Part shown: positions 1 to 7,054 of the stretch, piece after piece
Numbering within the stretch: position 1 is the first letter of the stretch
Layout: every line of letters starts with the position of its first letter
Assembly: GCF_900188445.1 (NCBI RefSeq)
Contig: NZ_FZOR01000002.1
Location: 62,001 to 126,000 of the forward strand
DNA from: Actinomadura meyerae
GTDB taxonomy: Bacteria > Actinomycetota > Actinomycetes > Streptosporangiales > Streptosporangiaceae
Reading direction: 5' to 3'
DNA length: 64,000 nt
Program-made: the position numbers and the translations under genes
Notes under the pieces: model-generated
The model's input: only the letters and a program-made list of their open reading frames with translations
Databases searched by the model: none
Told to the model about the DNA's origin: nothing

Positions 1-1052
1 ATCCGCAGCATGTCGTCGTCGTGCAGCGCCATCGCCTTCACGCCGAGCTGGTGCAGCCGCAGGAACGCGCGCAGCCGCGCCGGGTCGGTCTCGGACAGCT
101 TCACCAGCCACTGGCGCAGGACGTCCCCGAGCCCGAGCCGCGTCGACTCCAGCAGCTCGTCCTCGTACAGGGCCTCGCGGCTGGCGGTGGGCCGCAGCTC
201 CCCCGCGTCCACGACGCACCGCGCGAAGAACGCCCACTCGGGCAGCAGCCCCTCGACGTTCTCGGCGAGCAGCATGCGCTTCAGGTAGACCCTGTGCGAC
301 GCCCGCGCGGTCGGCGACACGGGCGCGGGCAGGATGAACGCGACCCCTGTCAGCCCCGCCTCGGGCACGTCGAGGTCGACGACGTCGAACGGCGTGAACC
401 CGTACAGCTCCTCGCAGTACGCCTCCAGCGCCCGCCGCCGCCTGGAGGGGTCACGGTAGGCGGCCCCCCACGGCGGCTCCCCGGTGACCTCGACGCCGTC
501 GACGACCAGGTCGACGGGCAGCAGCGACCCGTAGGTGCGCGCCAGCTCCGCCACGACCTCCGGGCTGAGCAGCTCCCCCGCCCCCGGCCGGGCCCGCAGG
601 GTGACGGTCGTGCCCGGCTCGTCCCGCTTCCCGGCCTCGACCCGGTAGCTGCCCTCGGAGCGCCCCGTCCACCGGACCGCGTCCCCGCCCTTCGCGGACC
701 GCGTCACGACCTCGATCTCGTCGGCGACGAGGAAGGCCGACAGCAGCCCGATGCCGAACTGCCCCAGGAAGTCGTGCCGCGCGAACCCGAGCTCGTCCCG
801 CTTGGACGACCGCCCGATCGTCGCGAGCAGCGTGTGGACCTCGTCCTCGGTCAGCCCGACGCCGTCGTCACGGACCCGGAGCACCCCGCCCCCGGTCTCG
901 ATCTCGACGCGGCCGCCGCTCCCCCGCGCGGTGATCGCGTCCACCGCGTTCTGCAGCAGTTCCCGCAGGTAGACGCGCGGACTCGCGTAGAGATGGCGGC
1001 TGAGCAGATCCACCACACCACGCAGATCGACCTGAAACGCCTGCTCCGCCAC
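1..1052 (-). CDS. HSP90-family ATPase (3' end outside window)
   Basis: An HSP90/HtpG-like chaperone ATPase of the GHKL superfamily; about 350 N-terminal residues are visible and the C-terminus lies beyond the left edge. The Bergerat ATP-binding motifs are clear: ELLQNAVDAI at residues 31-40, DDGVGLT at 62-68 and GQFGIGL at 97-103, followed by a second ATPase lobe with SKRDELGFARHDF. The start is GTG at 1052, preceded by GGAGG about 8 bases upstream. A minus-strand -10-like TAGGGT (1092-1087) lies about 40 bases upstream. The gene is divergent from the membrane protein at 1169. Actinobacteria commonly carry such HSP90-family proteins, so classical HtpG function is inferred only. Confidence 0.88.
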   Translation of the reverse strand, partial: MAEQAFQVDLRGVVDLLSRHLYASPRVYLRELLQNAVDAITARGSGGRVEIETGGGVLRVRDDGVGLTEDEVHTLLATIGRSSKRDELGFARHDFLGQFGIGLLSAFLVADEIEVVTRSAKGGDAVRWTGRSEGSYRVEAGKRDEPGTTVTLRARPGAGELLSPEVVAELARTYGSLLPVDLVVDGVEVTGEPPWGAAYRDPSRRRRALEAYCEELYGFTPFDVVDLDVPEAGLTGVAFILPAPVSPTARASHRVYLKRMLLAENVEGLLPEWAFFARCVVDAGELRPTASREALYEDELLESTRLGLGDVLRQWLVKLSETDPARLRAFLRLHQLGVKAMALHDDDMLR

Positions 1053-1086
1053 CGTCCGCCTCCCCGATCACTTTCCGAGCGATCAC

Positions 1087-1136
1087 ACCCTAGCGACCGA
1101 TGCCGACGTCTCCGGATGATTTCCGGTCGCTACGGT
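1087..1136. promoter_or_regulatory. Divergent promoter region with 9-bp inverted repeat
   Basis: A perfect inverted repeat, TAGCGACCG (1091-1099) and CGGTCGCTA (1124-1132), lies between two divergent genes. Each arm overlaps a -10-like hexamer pointing outward: TAGGGT on the minus strand (1092-1087) and TACGGT on the plus strand (1131-1136). It could be an operator coordinating both genes or fortuitous symmetry of two similar promoters. Confidence 0.4.
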
Positions 1137-1168
1137 GCGAACCAGCACAACGCACCCTGGAGGACGCC

Positions 1169-1816
1169 TTGCCCGCCACCGTTTCCGCCCTGTGGCGCGG
1201 AGCCCGAACACTCGGCATCGCTCTCCTGTGCCTGAGCGTGACCTCGTTCGCCTACCTGCGATGGGGCGTGGCGTCCGCCGCGCTGACCGCCATCATCGGC
1301 TACCTCTGCACGGCCGTGGCCCTGGGCATCATGTACGGAACGCGGCGCCCGCTGCGCTTCAAGGCCGTGCCTCTGTCACTCGGTTACCTGGCCCTGCTGG
1401 TCCTCAACGCGGTCGGCGTCATCGCCGTCCGGGACGCCACCATGGCCGCGGTCGGCACCGATGCCGATGTGGTGGTGGCCAAGACCTGGACGACCGGCAA
1501 CACCAAGGGCAAGCCGCAACACCACTGCACACTGCGCCAGAGCGACGGCACGCCGCTCCCCCGCGAACTGGCCACGAGCTGCAAAGGCCGCTCGGTCGGC
1601 GACACCATCCCGGTCGTGCTCGACCCGCAGGAACGCTTCGCCCCGATCGGAGGCCCGAAGGAGGACATGTCCACGACGGGCGAGCTCCAGATAACGGCGG
1701 CCGCCGGGCTCGTGCTCCTGATCTCGATCGCCGTCGGAAGCCCGCCGAGGCAGGCCTCCGCACAGGTCCCGCGGGTCGCCGGGAAGCGGAAGGGCGTGAC
1801 CGGAACCAACTGGTAG
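1169..1816 (+). CDS. Hypothetical integral membrane protein
   Basis: A 215-residue protein of unknown family. It has hydrophobic segments at about residues 13-30, 34-55, 68-86 and 174-190. Between the third and fourth lies a soluble domain with an isolated cysteine pair in a CTLRQ...SCKGR context, which looks like a small beta domain of the DUF3592 type facing one side of the membrane. I chose TTG at 1169 because CTGGAGG precedes it at good spacing. The in-frame ATG at 1100 lies inside the divergent promoter and would add residues without membrane character. A stop follows at 1816. The function is not recognised. Confidence 0.7.
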   Translation: MPATVSALWRGARTLGIALLCLSVTSFAYLRWGVASAALTAIIGYLCTAVALGIMYGTRRPLRFKAVPLSLGYLALLVLNAVGVIAVRDATMAAVGTDADVVVAKTWTTGNTKGKPQHHCTLRQSDGTPLPRELATSCKGRSVGDTIPVVLDPQERFAPIGGPKEDMSTTGELQITAAAGLVLLISIAVGSPPRQASAQVPRVAGKRKGVTGTNW

Positions 1817-1899
1817 TTGGGGTACGGCTTCCTCTCAGCCGTCCCGGCCCGGGGTAGGAGACGGGGAGTGGCGATGCCGTTCCAAGCCCAGGAGGGGTC

Positions 1900-2958
1900 G
1901 TGTCAACGGATACCGCGCGGCAGGAGGAGTTCACCGGGTTCGTGGTCGACGTGCTCAACAAGGGCGCGCTGGCCCTTCTCGTGAGCGTCGGCCATCAGAC
2001 CGGGCTGTTCGACACCATGAGCACGCTGCCGCCGTCCACGAGCCGGGAGATCGCCGAGGCGGCGCACCTCGACGAGCGGTATGTGCGCGAATGGCTGGGC
2101 GGCATGGTCGTCGGAGGCGTCCTGGAGTACGAGCCCGGCGCGGACACCTACACGCTGCCGCCCGAGCACGCCGCCTCGCTCACCAACTCCGCCGGGGTCG
2201 ACAACCTCGCCGGGATGATGCAGTACATCGCGCTGATGGGCGAGGTCGAGCAGCAGATCGTCGAATGCTTCCGCAACGGCGGTGGGGTTCCGTACTCCGC
2301 GTATCCCCGTTTCCAGGCCCTGCAGGCGGAGGAGACGGCCCGTGTCTACGACGCGGCCCTCGTCGACACGATCGTCCCGCTGGCGCCGGGCCTCACCGAG
2401 CGGCTGCGCGACGGCATCGACGTCCTGGACGTGGGGACCGGACAGGGGCACGCACCCATCGTTCTGGCCCAGGCCTTCCCGCGCAGCCGCTTCCTCGGCC
2501 TCGACCAGTCGGAGGACGGCATCGCGGCCGCCCGCGCCGAGGCCGACCGGCTCTCCCTGGACAACGTCCGCTTCACGACCGGTGACGCGTCGAAGATCGA
2601 CGGGCGCTACGACCTGGTCACCGCCTTCGACGTCATCCACGACCTGGCCCGGCCGCAGGAGGTCCTGAACGCGATCGCCGCGTCCCTCCGCGACGGCGGC
2701 ACGTTCCTGATGGGCGACATCGCGGCGTCCAGCAGGCTGGAGGAGAACGTCGGGCACCCCTTCGGGCCCGCGCTCTTCGGCTTCTCGGTGTTCTACTGCA
2801 TGACCACCTCGCTGAGCACCGGCGGCGCCGGCCTCGGGACGGTCTGGGGCGAGCAGACCGCCCGGCGGATGCTCCAGGACGCCGGCTTCACCGACGCCCA
2901 GGTCCGGTCGGTCGAAGGCGACCCGGTGAACGCCTACTACGTGGCGACGCAGCCCTGA
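1900..2958 (+). CDS. SAM-dependent methyltransferase with N-terminal winged helix
   Basis: A 352-residue class I methyltransferase. Residues 1-95 form a winged-helix domain as in the Rv2258c-like family (DERYVREWLGGMV at 58-70). The Rossmann domain carries motif I VLDVGTGQG at 175-183, the acidic motif II FLGLD, and FDVIHD downstream. It would transfer a methyl group from S-adenosylmethionine; the substrate is unknown. The start is GTG at 1900, nine bases after GGAGG. It stands alone, followed by about 120 bases without a gene before the convergent NUDIX gene. The family call is firm; the role is open. Confidence 0.85.
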   Translation: MSTDTARQEEFTGFVVDVLNKGALALLVSVGHQTGLFDTMSTLPPSTSREIAEAAHLDERYVREWLGGMVVGGVLEYEPGADTYTLPPEHAASLTNSAGVDNLAGMMQYIALMGEVEQQIVECFRNGGGVPYSAYPRFQALQAEETARVYDAALVDTIVPLAPGLTERLRDGIDVLDVGTGQGHAPIVLAQAFPRSRFLGLDQSEDGIAAARAEADRLSLDNVRFTTGDASKIDGRYDLVTAFDVIHDLARPQEVLNAIAASLRDGGTFLMGDIAASSRLEENVGHPFGPALFGFSVFYCMTTSLSTGGAGLGTVWGEQTARRMLQDAGFTDAQVRSVEGDPVNAYYVATQP

Positions 2959-3081
2959 CCATCGCACCCCGCCCAGGCCCCCGACTGAACGAGCCGACGG
3001 ACGGCCCCAGCGGCTTGGAATACGCGGTAGCGCGGTGCCATCGACCCGTCCAACAACCGAGTTCACAGATCAGGTGATCAA

Positions 3082-3516
3082 TTAATCGATCAGGTGCGTA
3101 CCGTCGTGATGGCGCACCGCAGGCGGCGTTGATGGTGGTGCCATCGCATCCAGGACACGAACGGCGAACGCTTCAGTAGCCAAGGCTCTTACCTCCCCGG
3201 CTGTCATCCAGCGGAGATCTTGAGCCTCACTGGTTTCTTGAGCATTCCCACCAGCGAGCCTGCACCGAAACACCAGCGCAATGATCCCACGCTTCATATT
3301 TTTATAAATTCCCGTCAGGTCATCCACATGGACCTGAAGCCCCGTCTCTTCGAGCACTTCCCGTTTAATTCCCGTCCGGATGTCCTCGTCAAGTTCCAGG
3401 ACGCCACCGGGAGCTTCCCAATGGCCATTATCGCGGCGCTGGATAAGCAGGGCGCGGCCGGCATCGTCCAAGATGACACCCGCGACGCTCACCGAGTGCC
3501 GGTTGCCCTCATCCAT
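3082..3516 (-). CDS. NUDIX hydrolase
   Basis: A 144-residue NUDIX hydrolase that should cleave a nucleoside-diphosphate-linked substrate. The full Nudix box G-x5-E-x7-R-E-V-x-E-E-x-G-L spans residues 38-60, so metal binding should be intact. I chose ATG 3516 because GGGAG lies 5 bases upstream; longer in-frame starts run into the preceding regulator gene. It is the last gene of a minus-strand operon (SLOG, HTH regulator, NUDIX; gaps of 23 and 40 bases). That SLOG/NUDIX pairing suggests nucleotide-signal metabolism, which is inference. AT-rich bases upstream and downstream (for example around 3298-3310) contrast with the flanking core genome. Confidence 0.88.
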   Translation of the reverse strand: MDEGNRHSVSVAGVILDDAGRALLIQRRDNGHWEAPGGVLELDEDIRTGIKREVLEETGLQVHVDDLTGIYKNMKRGIIALVFRCRLAGGNAQETSEAQDLRWMTAGEVRALATEAFAVRVLDAMAPPSTPPAVRHHDGTHLID

Positions 3517-3556
3517 CGGTCTCCCATCGAGTGACTCCCTGAGCAAGGTCACTCGT

Positions 3557-4912
3557 CTAAATACCGACCAGCGCTGTATGAATGTGGTCATCGAGATCCG
3601 CCACAAAGGACTCTCGCCGCCACGTGCGCAACTCCAGACGCGCACGCCGCAACCGTTGAGCCGCCACTCGGCCTCGGGTTGCCGCTATGAGGTCGACGCA
3701 CTCGTGCAACAGTTCGGCGGCAGACTGGGGAGCCCCTGCGCCGGACGCGCGCAGCCGCGCAAGCGCGCGGTCAGTCAGGACGATCGCACGTTGGACGCTC
3801 TCACGTGACTGCTTGAGAGCCTCGGCTGACTCGGCCAGCCGGCGTTCGGCGCCCTCCGCCTCACCCAGGAAGATCCCGCAGACGCCCTCGAAACCGCGCA
3901 GCCGTCCCTTACTGAACGAACCCGCCATGGGGTCGTCGCTCGTGTCGCCGTCAAGGTCGTGCCAGGCCAGATGCAAGGCCGCCTCCGCATCGCGCCGTCG
4001 CACAGGCTCGCCCCGCACGGCCATCTCGGCCTGTAGCGCGTGCGCCCGCGCCCGCATGAGACGGCTTTCACCGCGGCGCGCGTCCTGGACGGCGGCGTCG
4101 GCGATACGCCGCGCGCGTCCGAGATCACCGGTGGAGTAGTAGACGACCATCGTCTGGCTGGAGCGGATCAGCGCCCGCTCCGACGGATCCGCCTCGCCCG
4201 CGGCCTCAACCGCCTGGGCATACAGGTTCAGCGCGGCCACATCGTCATGCGTCTCGAACGCCAGACGAGCGGCCAATGCGAAGGAACATGCGGCGACCGA
4301 CCACAGCCGGGATCTGAACTGCGCAGGATGCTCACCGACCAGCAGATGCCGACATGCCTCAACAGCGGCCGCCTGGACTAGATACAGCCGCACGAAGGGT
4401 ACTGTGCCGATCCGCTGGTCAACCGACCGGCTCAACTCGGCCAGCGCGTCAAGCAAGGAGAGGCTCAGGGACTCCGGCCGGGCAAGCGCGCCGGCCAGTT
4501 CGTTACGCACCGGCGCGCCGAGAAAGGCGAGCAAGTGCGTGCCCGAGTCGGTGACGGCGGCACTGACCGTGCCCGCGATCTCGTCGAGCCGCTCGGGAAG
4601 CGCCCCCAGCAAAGCAAGCGTCTCCAGCAATTGCCGGAAGTCCGAGCCGGGTCCGAGGGCCACCGATCCGGTGGACGTACGGGCGTAGACGTACGCGAGG
4701 AGCAGTTGGTACTGCTCGTCCGGGACGCTGGCAGCCGACTCCCAGCGGCCGATGGTACGCCGGATGCTGCTCAACTGCGCGGCGCCGATGCGCTGGATAT
4801 GCAGCGTCCGGGCGTGCAGACGCAATTGCGTGGCCAGTTCGGTCCAGGACCAGCCCCTCGCGGTTCGCAGCCTGCGCAGAGAACGCGCCCCGGTTTTGCG
4901 CTGCCCGTCCAT
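3557..4912 (-). CDS. HTH transcriptional regulator with TPR-like C-terminus
   Basis: A 451-residue protein. The N-terminal 75 residues form a Cro/C1-type helix-turn-helix (SWTELATQLRLHARTL...TIGRWESAASVP). The remaining residues are alpha-helical repeats rich in Ala and Leu, typical of TPR-containing regulators in actinomycetes that sense a small ligand or peptide. The start is ATG 4912. It is the middle gene of the SLOG/HTH/NUDIX operon and is divergent from the graspetide arm, so it is the best candidate regulator of both arms. No ligand or operator can be read from the sequence. Confidence 0.85.
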   Translation of the reverse strand: MDGQRKTGARSLRRLRTARGWSWTELATQLRLHARTLHIQRIGAAQLSSIRRTIGRWESAASVPDEQYQLLLAYVYARTSTGSVALGPGSDFRQLLETLALLGALPERLDEIAGTVSAAVTDSGTHLLAFLGAPVRNELAGALARPESLSLSLLDALAELSRSVDQRIGTVPFVRLYLVQAAAVEACRHLLVGEHPAQFRSRLWSVAACSFALAARLAFETHDDVAALNLYAQAVEAAGEADPSERALIRSSQTMVVYYSTGDLGRARRIADAAVQDARRGESRLMRARAHALQAEMAVRGEPVRRRDAEAALHLAWHDLDGDTSDDPMAGSFSKGRLRGFEGVCGIFLGEAEGAERRLAESAEALKQSRESVQRAIVLTDRALARLRASGAGAPQSAAELLHECVDLIAATRGRVAAQRLRRARLELRTWRRESFVADLDDHIHTALVGI

Positions 4913-4935
4913 TCCACCAGTACACCACGCGGACC

Positions 4936-5421
4936 TTACACCGGCATCACCAATCGCGGTTTGTCATAATTTGCCGCATAGTCGAGTGTGTACCAAGTAC
5001 CGCTGGTATTCGTGCCTCGTCGCGGGAACCCGATGACGAAACTACTGCGGTCGACCATCCAGCGGTTGCGGGCGAAGTAGCCCGCCCTCTGGCGCGGCCC
5101 ACCGAGTTCGACCAGCCCGGCAAGACGGCCCGATCGCCGGACAGCCGCGATCGCATCACGGGCGTCGGCCGGCTGATCGGCGAGCTTGGCCGGGACGGCG
5201 ACTACGAGTTCCGCTTCGGTCTCATCAGCCAGCCAAAGCAGGGCAAGTGAGTCTATGCCGGACGCCCCACCAAGATGGAAGCGAACGTTGGGCAGCGCGA
5301 ACGGGCCGACATATTCCTCGAACAACGTCCGATATTCGGCGACAGCGCGGTGCGCCGTCGAGCGCGTGCCGGTGATCGTCACCGCCTGCGGCATGTCCGT
5401 CCCATTGTCACCAGATGTCAT
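4936..5421 (-). CDS. SLOG/DprA-like nucleotide-binding domain protein
   Basis: A 161-residue stand-alone Rossmannoid protein resembling the SLOG (DprA/LOG-like) superfamily. It has an N-terminal ITGTRST strand-loop, a glycine-rich GGASGIDSLALLWL near residue 51, then ARNRWMVDRSSFVIGFP and GTW with a terminal KPRLVMPV strand. This matches the binding-pocket order of SLOG domains. It lacks the extra domains of true DprA, so a transformation role is unlikely. SLOG proteins are known or predicted to bind or cut nucleotide-derived ligands. ATG 5421 abuts a GGGGAG; ATG 5394 is an alternative start. It heads the minus-strand operon, with a 23-base gap to the HTH gene. Confidence 0.75.
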   Translation of the reverse strand: MTSGDNGTDMPQAVTITGTRSTAHRAVAEYRTLFEEYVGPFALPNVRFHLGGASGIDSLALLWLADETEAELVVAVPAKLADQPADARDAIAAVRRSGRLAGLVELGGPRQRAGYFARNRWMVDRSSFVIGFPRRGTNTSGTWYTLDYAANYDKPRLVMPV

Positions 5422-5602
5422 CTCCCCTCGCAGTCACAAGCCCGGTTCACTCGGTCGCATGGAAGGACTCGCCAGCTTGCCATATGCGGGCCGCAGTGGG
5501 ACACGGTGCAGTCCTCCGTCCCAAGAGGCAGAGGAGAGCGGCCCCGGACGGCACTGCAACGCCGCTCCCCGGGCCCTTAGCCCGACGATGGAGGTCGGAC
5601 TT

Positions 5603-5854
5603 ATGAGAGACGCTACGGGCAGGCCGCCGGAGGAGTTGGCGCGGGAACTCGCGGCGCAGGAATGCCGGACGGAGGGGTACGGGAGGACGCTCGCCGTTTC
5701 GCTGGGGACGCCCAGTGAGCAGAAGATCGCGTGCGACGGGCGGCGGTTCCGGTGGGGCGGGGAGCGTGGACACGTGCTCGGCGAGGTCGGCGCCGAGCCG
5801 GCTTTGGTGGAGCGGACGGTGCTCATGCTCGGGCAGATCGTGCGGTGGGCCTGA
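5603..5854 (+). CDS. Small hypothetical protein, first gene of graspetide arm
   Basis: An 83-residue soluble protein of no recognised family. It shows an amphipathic N-terminal helix (RPPEELARELAAQE) and a short region with SLGTPSEQKIACDGRRFRWGG. There is no signal peptide or membrane span. The ATG is preceded by GGAGG at 7-base spacing. Its stop overlaps the start of the next gene (TGATG), implying translational coupling with the anti-sigma-like ATPase. It may be a regulator or partner of that ATPase; this is inferred from coupling alone. Confidence 0.65.
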   Translation: MRDATGRPPEELARELAAQECRTEGYGRTLAVSLGTPSEQKIACDGRRFRWGGERGHVLGEVGAEPALVERTVLMLGQIVRWA

Positions 5855-6345
5855 TGGGCGGCTGCGTGGGCAGCGTGAACGCGGGGACGTTCGACGTCAC
5901 CTTTCGGGCGGCGCCGTCGGTTCCGGCGCGGGTGCGCTCGCTGGTGGAGCTGCGCCTTGCGGAGGCGGGGCTGGCCGGGATCAGTGACGACTTGACGCTG
6001 ATCGCCAGTGAACTCGTTGCGAACGCGGTGCAGTACGCACCGGAACCGGAGATCCGGGTGCGCCTCACCCGCGAGCCCGGCGCGGTAGTGCTGGCCGTGT
6101 GGGACTCCTCGGACACCGAGCCCACGCCCAAGCGCGCGTTGGAACCGACCGCGGAGGACGTGGCCCCCGACGCCGAGGCGCTGGATCCGGACCATGACGC
6201 CGGTACGGGTGGGCGCGGCTTGCCCATCGTCGCGGCCATGGCCGACTCCTACGGGGTCACACCGACCGAGCCGCGTGGGAAGTGGGTGTGGGCGCGGTAC
6301 GCCACGGCCACGGTTCCGTCCGCGCGCGTGTCTTCACCGAGGTAG
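5854..6345 (+). CDS. Anti-sigma-factor-like ATP-binding protein (HATPase)
   Basis: A 163-residue GHKL ATPase of the RsbW/HATPase_c_2 type common in actinomycetes. The N-box is SELVANAVQYA near residues 50-60, and the G-box is GTGGRGLPIVAAM near residues 115-130. Such proteins act as serine kinases or anti-sigma factors; the target here is unknown. The start ATG at 5854 overlaps the stop of the upstream 83-residue gene. The acidic loop between the boxes (EPTAEDVAPDAEALDPDHD) is unusually long. It lies in one transcription unit with the tgm genes, so it may tie peptide production to a regulatory switch. Confidence 0.85.
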   Translation: MGGCVGSVNAGTFDVTFRAAPSVPARVRSLVELRLAEAGLAGISDDLTLIASELVANAVQYAPEPEIRVRLTREPGAVVLAVWDSSDTEPTPKRALEPTAEDVAPDAEALDPDHDAGTGGRGLPIVAAMADSYGVTPTEPRGKWVWARYATATVPSARVSSPR

Positions 6346-6349
6346 AGCC

Positions 6350-6736
6350 ATGCTGGACGGCACGGAACTTGCACGGTGGGCCGAGGGCAACCATCCAGGC
6401 TGGGCCGTGGTGTGGGGTGCGTACAACCGGAAGTTCACCGCTTGGACGTTGTGGAGCGGCGAGTTGCTCGTGGTGGCCGCTCCGGACACCCATTCGCTGT
6501 CCATAGCCGTCCGCAATGCCGAGCAACGCGCCATTGAAACCATGCCGCGCACGTCCGTCGGCACCTGGCGAAGCGGGCCGTTTCATTGCCTGCCGTCACT
6601 TGGACCCCACGGCCCCGGGGCCTCTGGTCACGCACCTCCGAAACCCCCTGCGGAGGACGATCCCCCAGGACAGGACGTCCCGGGGCCGTGGTCTGTACCG
6701 GCCCGACTCGACCTGGTCGCGGCCGTCCGCACATAA
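6350..6736 (+). CDS. Small hypothetical protein upstream of tgmA
   Basis: A possible 128-residue protein starting at ATG 6350, four bases after the upstream stop, with a weak GAGGTAGAG ribosome site. Residues 1-70 look like real protein (ARWAEGNHPGWAVVWGAYN, aromatic-rich, then LLVVAAPDTHSLSIAV). From about residue 78 onward the sequence is Pro/Gly-rich and coincides with a large inverted repeat (6607-6691), so the tail may be poorly conserved or the true stop may differ through a frameshift. No family was recognised. It lies between the ATPase and the graspetide precursor. Confidence 0.45.
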   Translation: MLDGTELARWAEGNHPGWAVVWGAYNRKFTAWTLWSGELLVVAAPDTHSLSIAVRNAEQRAIETMPRTSVGTWRSGPFHCLPSLGPHGPGASGHAPPKPPAEDDPPGQDVPGPWSVPARLDLVAAVRT

Positions 6737-6774
6737 GGCTCCAAGAGCCACCGATCGGCGGCCGAAGCGCCGCC
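6607..6774 (+). promoter_or_regulatory. Structured leader of the graspetide precursor gene
   Basis: Four stems precede tgmA. The outer stem is a perfect 13-bp pairing, CCACGGCCCCGGG (6607-6619) with CCCGGGGCCGTGG (6679-6691). Nested within it is CCTCCG (6635-6640) with CGGAGG (6651-6656). Downstream are GGCTC/GAGCC (6737-6741/6745-6749) and GGCGGC/GCCGCC (6757-6762/6769-6774). The last stem ends just before the AGGAAGGGAAG ribosome-binding site of tgmA. This arrangement could attenuate transcription, protect a processed mRNA end or gate translation, so that precursor is made in excess over enzymes. Confidence 0.5.
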
Positions 6775-6788
6775 AGGAAGGGAAGTCG

Positions 6789-7052
6789 ATGACCGCACAG
6801 ACGCTCGACCTCGTGACGCATTCGCCGGACGGTGAGTCGCGCGGGCTGGCATTCCGGGTCGGGGACATCTTCCCTATGGACCCGGGGCTGGACCAGGCGT
6901 CCCAGATCGACACCGCCGCGACCGAGGCTCGTCCGTGGGGGCTGCGGTTCCTGGTGGTGCCGCGCGCGGGCAAGCACGACAAGGGGACCTCCGAATACAC
7001 CACCGGCGGTCAGGGCGACTCCCAGCATCCCGAAGACAAGGGGACGGACTGA
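6789..7052 (+). CDS. tgmA: Graspetide (ATP-grasp-modified RiPP) precursor
   Basis: An 87-residue precursor peptide of the actinobacterial ATP-grasp-target class. The leader carries the recognition motif RPWGLRF at residues 48-54, equivalent to the PFFARFL-type helix in microviridin precursors. The core after residue 60 is rich in hydroxyl donors (Thr67, Ser68, Thr71, Thr72, Ser78, Thr86) and acidic acceptors (Asp64, Glu69, Asp77, Glu82, Asp83, Asp87), with a central GGQG turn. DKGT occurs twice, at 64-67 and 83-86. ATG 6789 follows AGGAAGGGAAG. It is followed two bases later by the ligase gene. Ester pattern and final product cannot be read from sequence. Confidence 0.87.
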   Translation: MTAQTLDLVTHSPDGESRGLAFRVGDIFPMDPGLDQASQIDTAATEARPWGLRFLVVPRAGKHDKGTSEYTTGGQGDSQHPEDKGTD

Positions 7053-7054
7053 CG

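Noticed and set aside
21..1235. Plus-strand open frame of about 400 codons over the HSP90 gene
   Set aside because: Composition is Arg/Pro/Gln-rich with no domain; the minus strand encodes intact Bergerat motifs.
3067..3096. GATCAGGTG direct repeats at the NUDIX 3' end as an attachment site
   Set aside because: Only nine bases, with no integrase, tRNA or matching copy at the other island edge.
4936..5421. Calling the SLOG protein DprA
   Set aside because: At 161 residues it lacks the extra N- and C-terminal domains of DprA, and its neighbours point to signalling instead of transformation.
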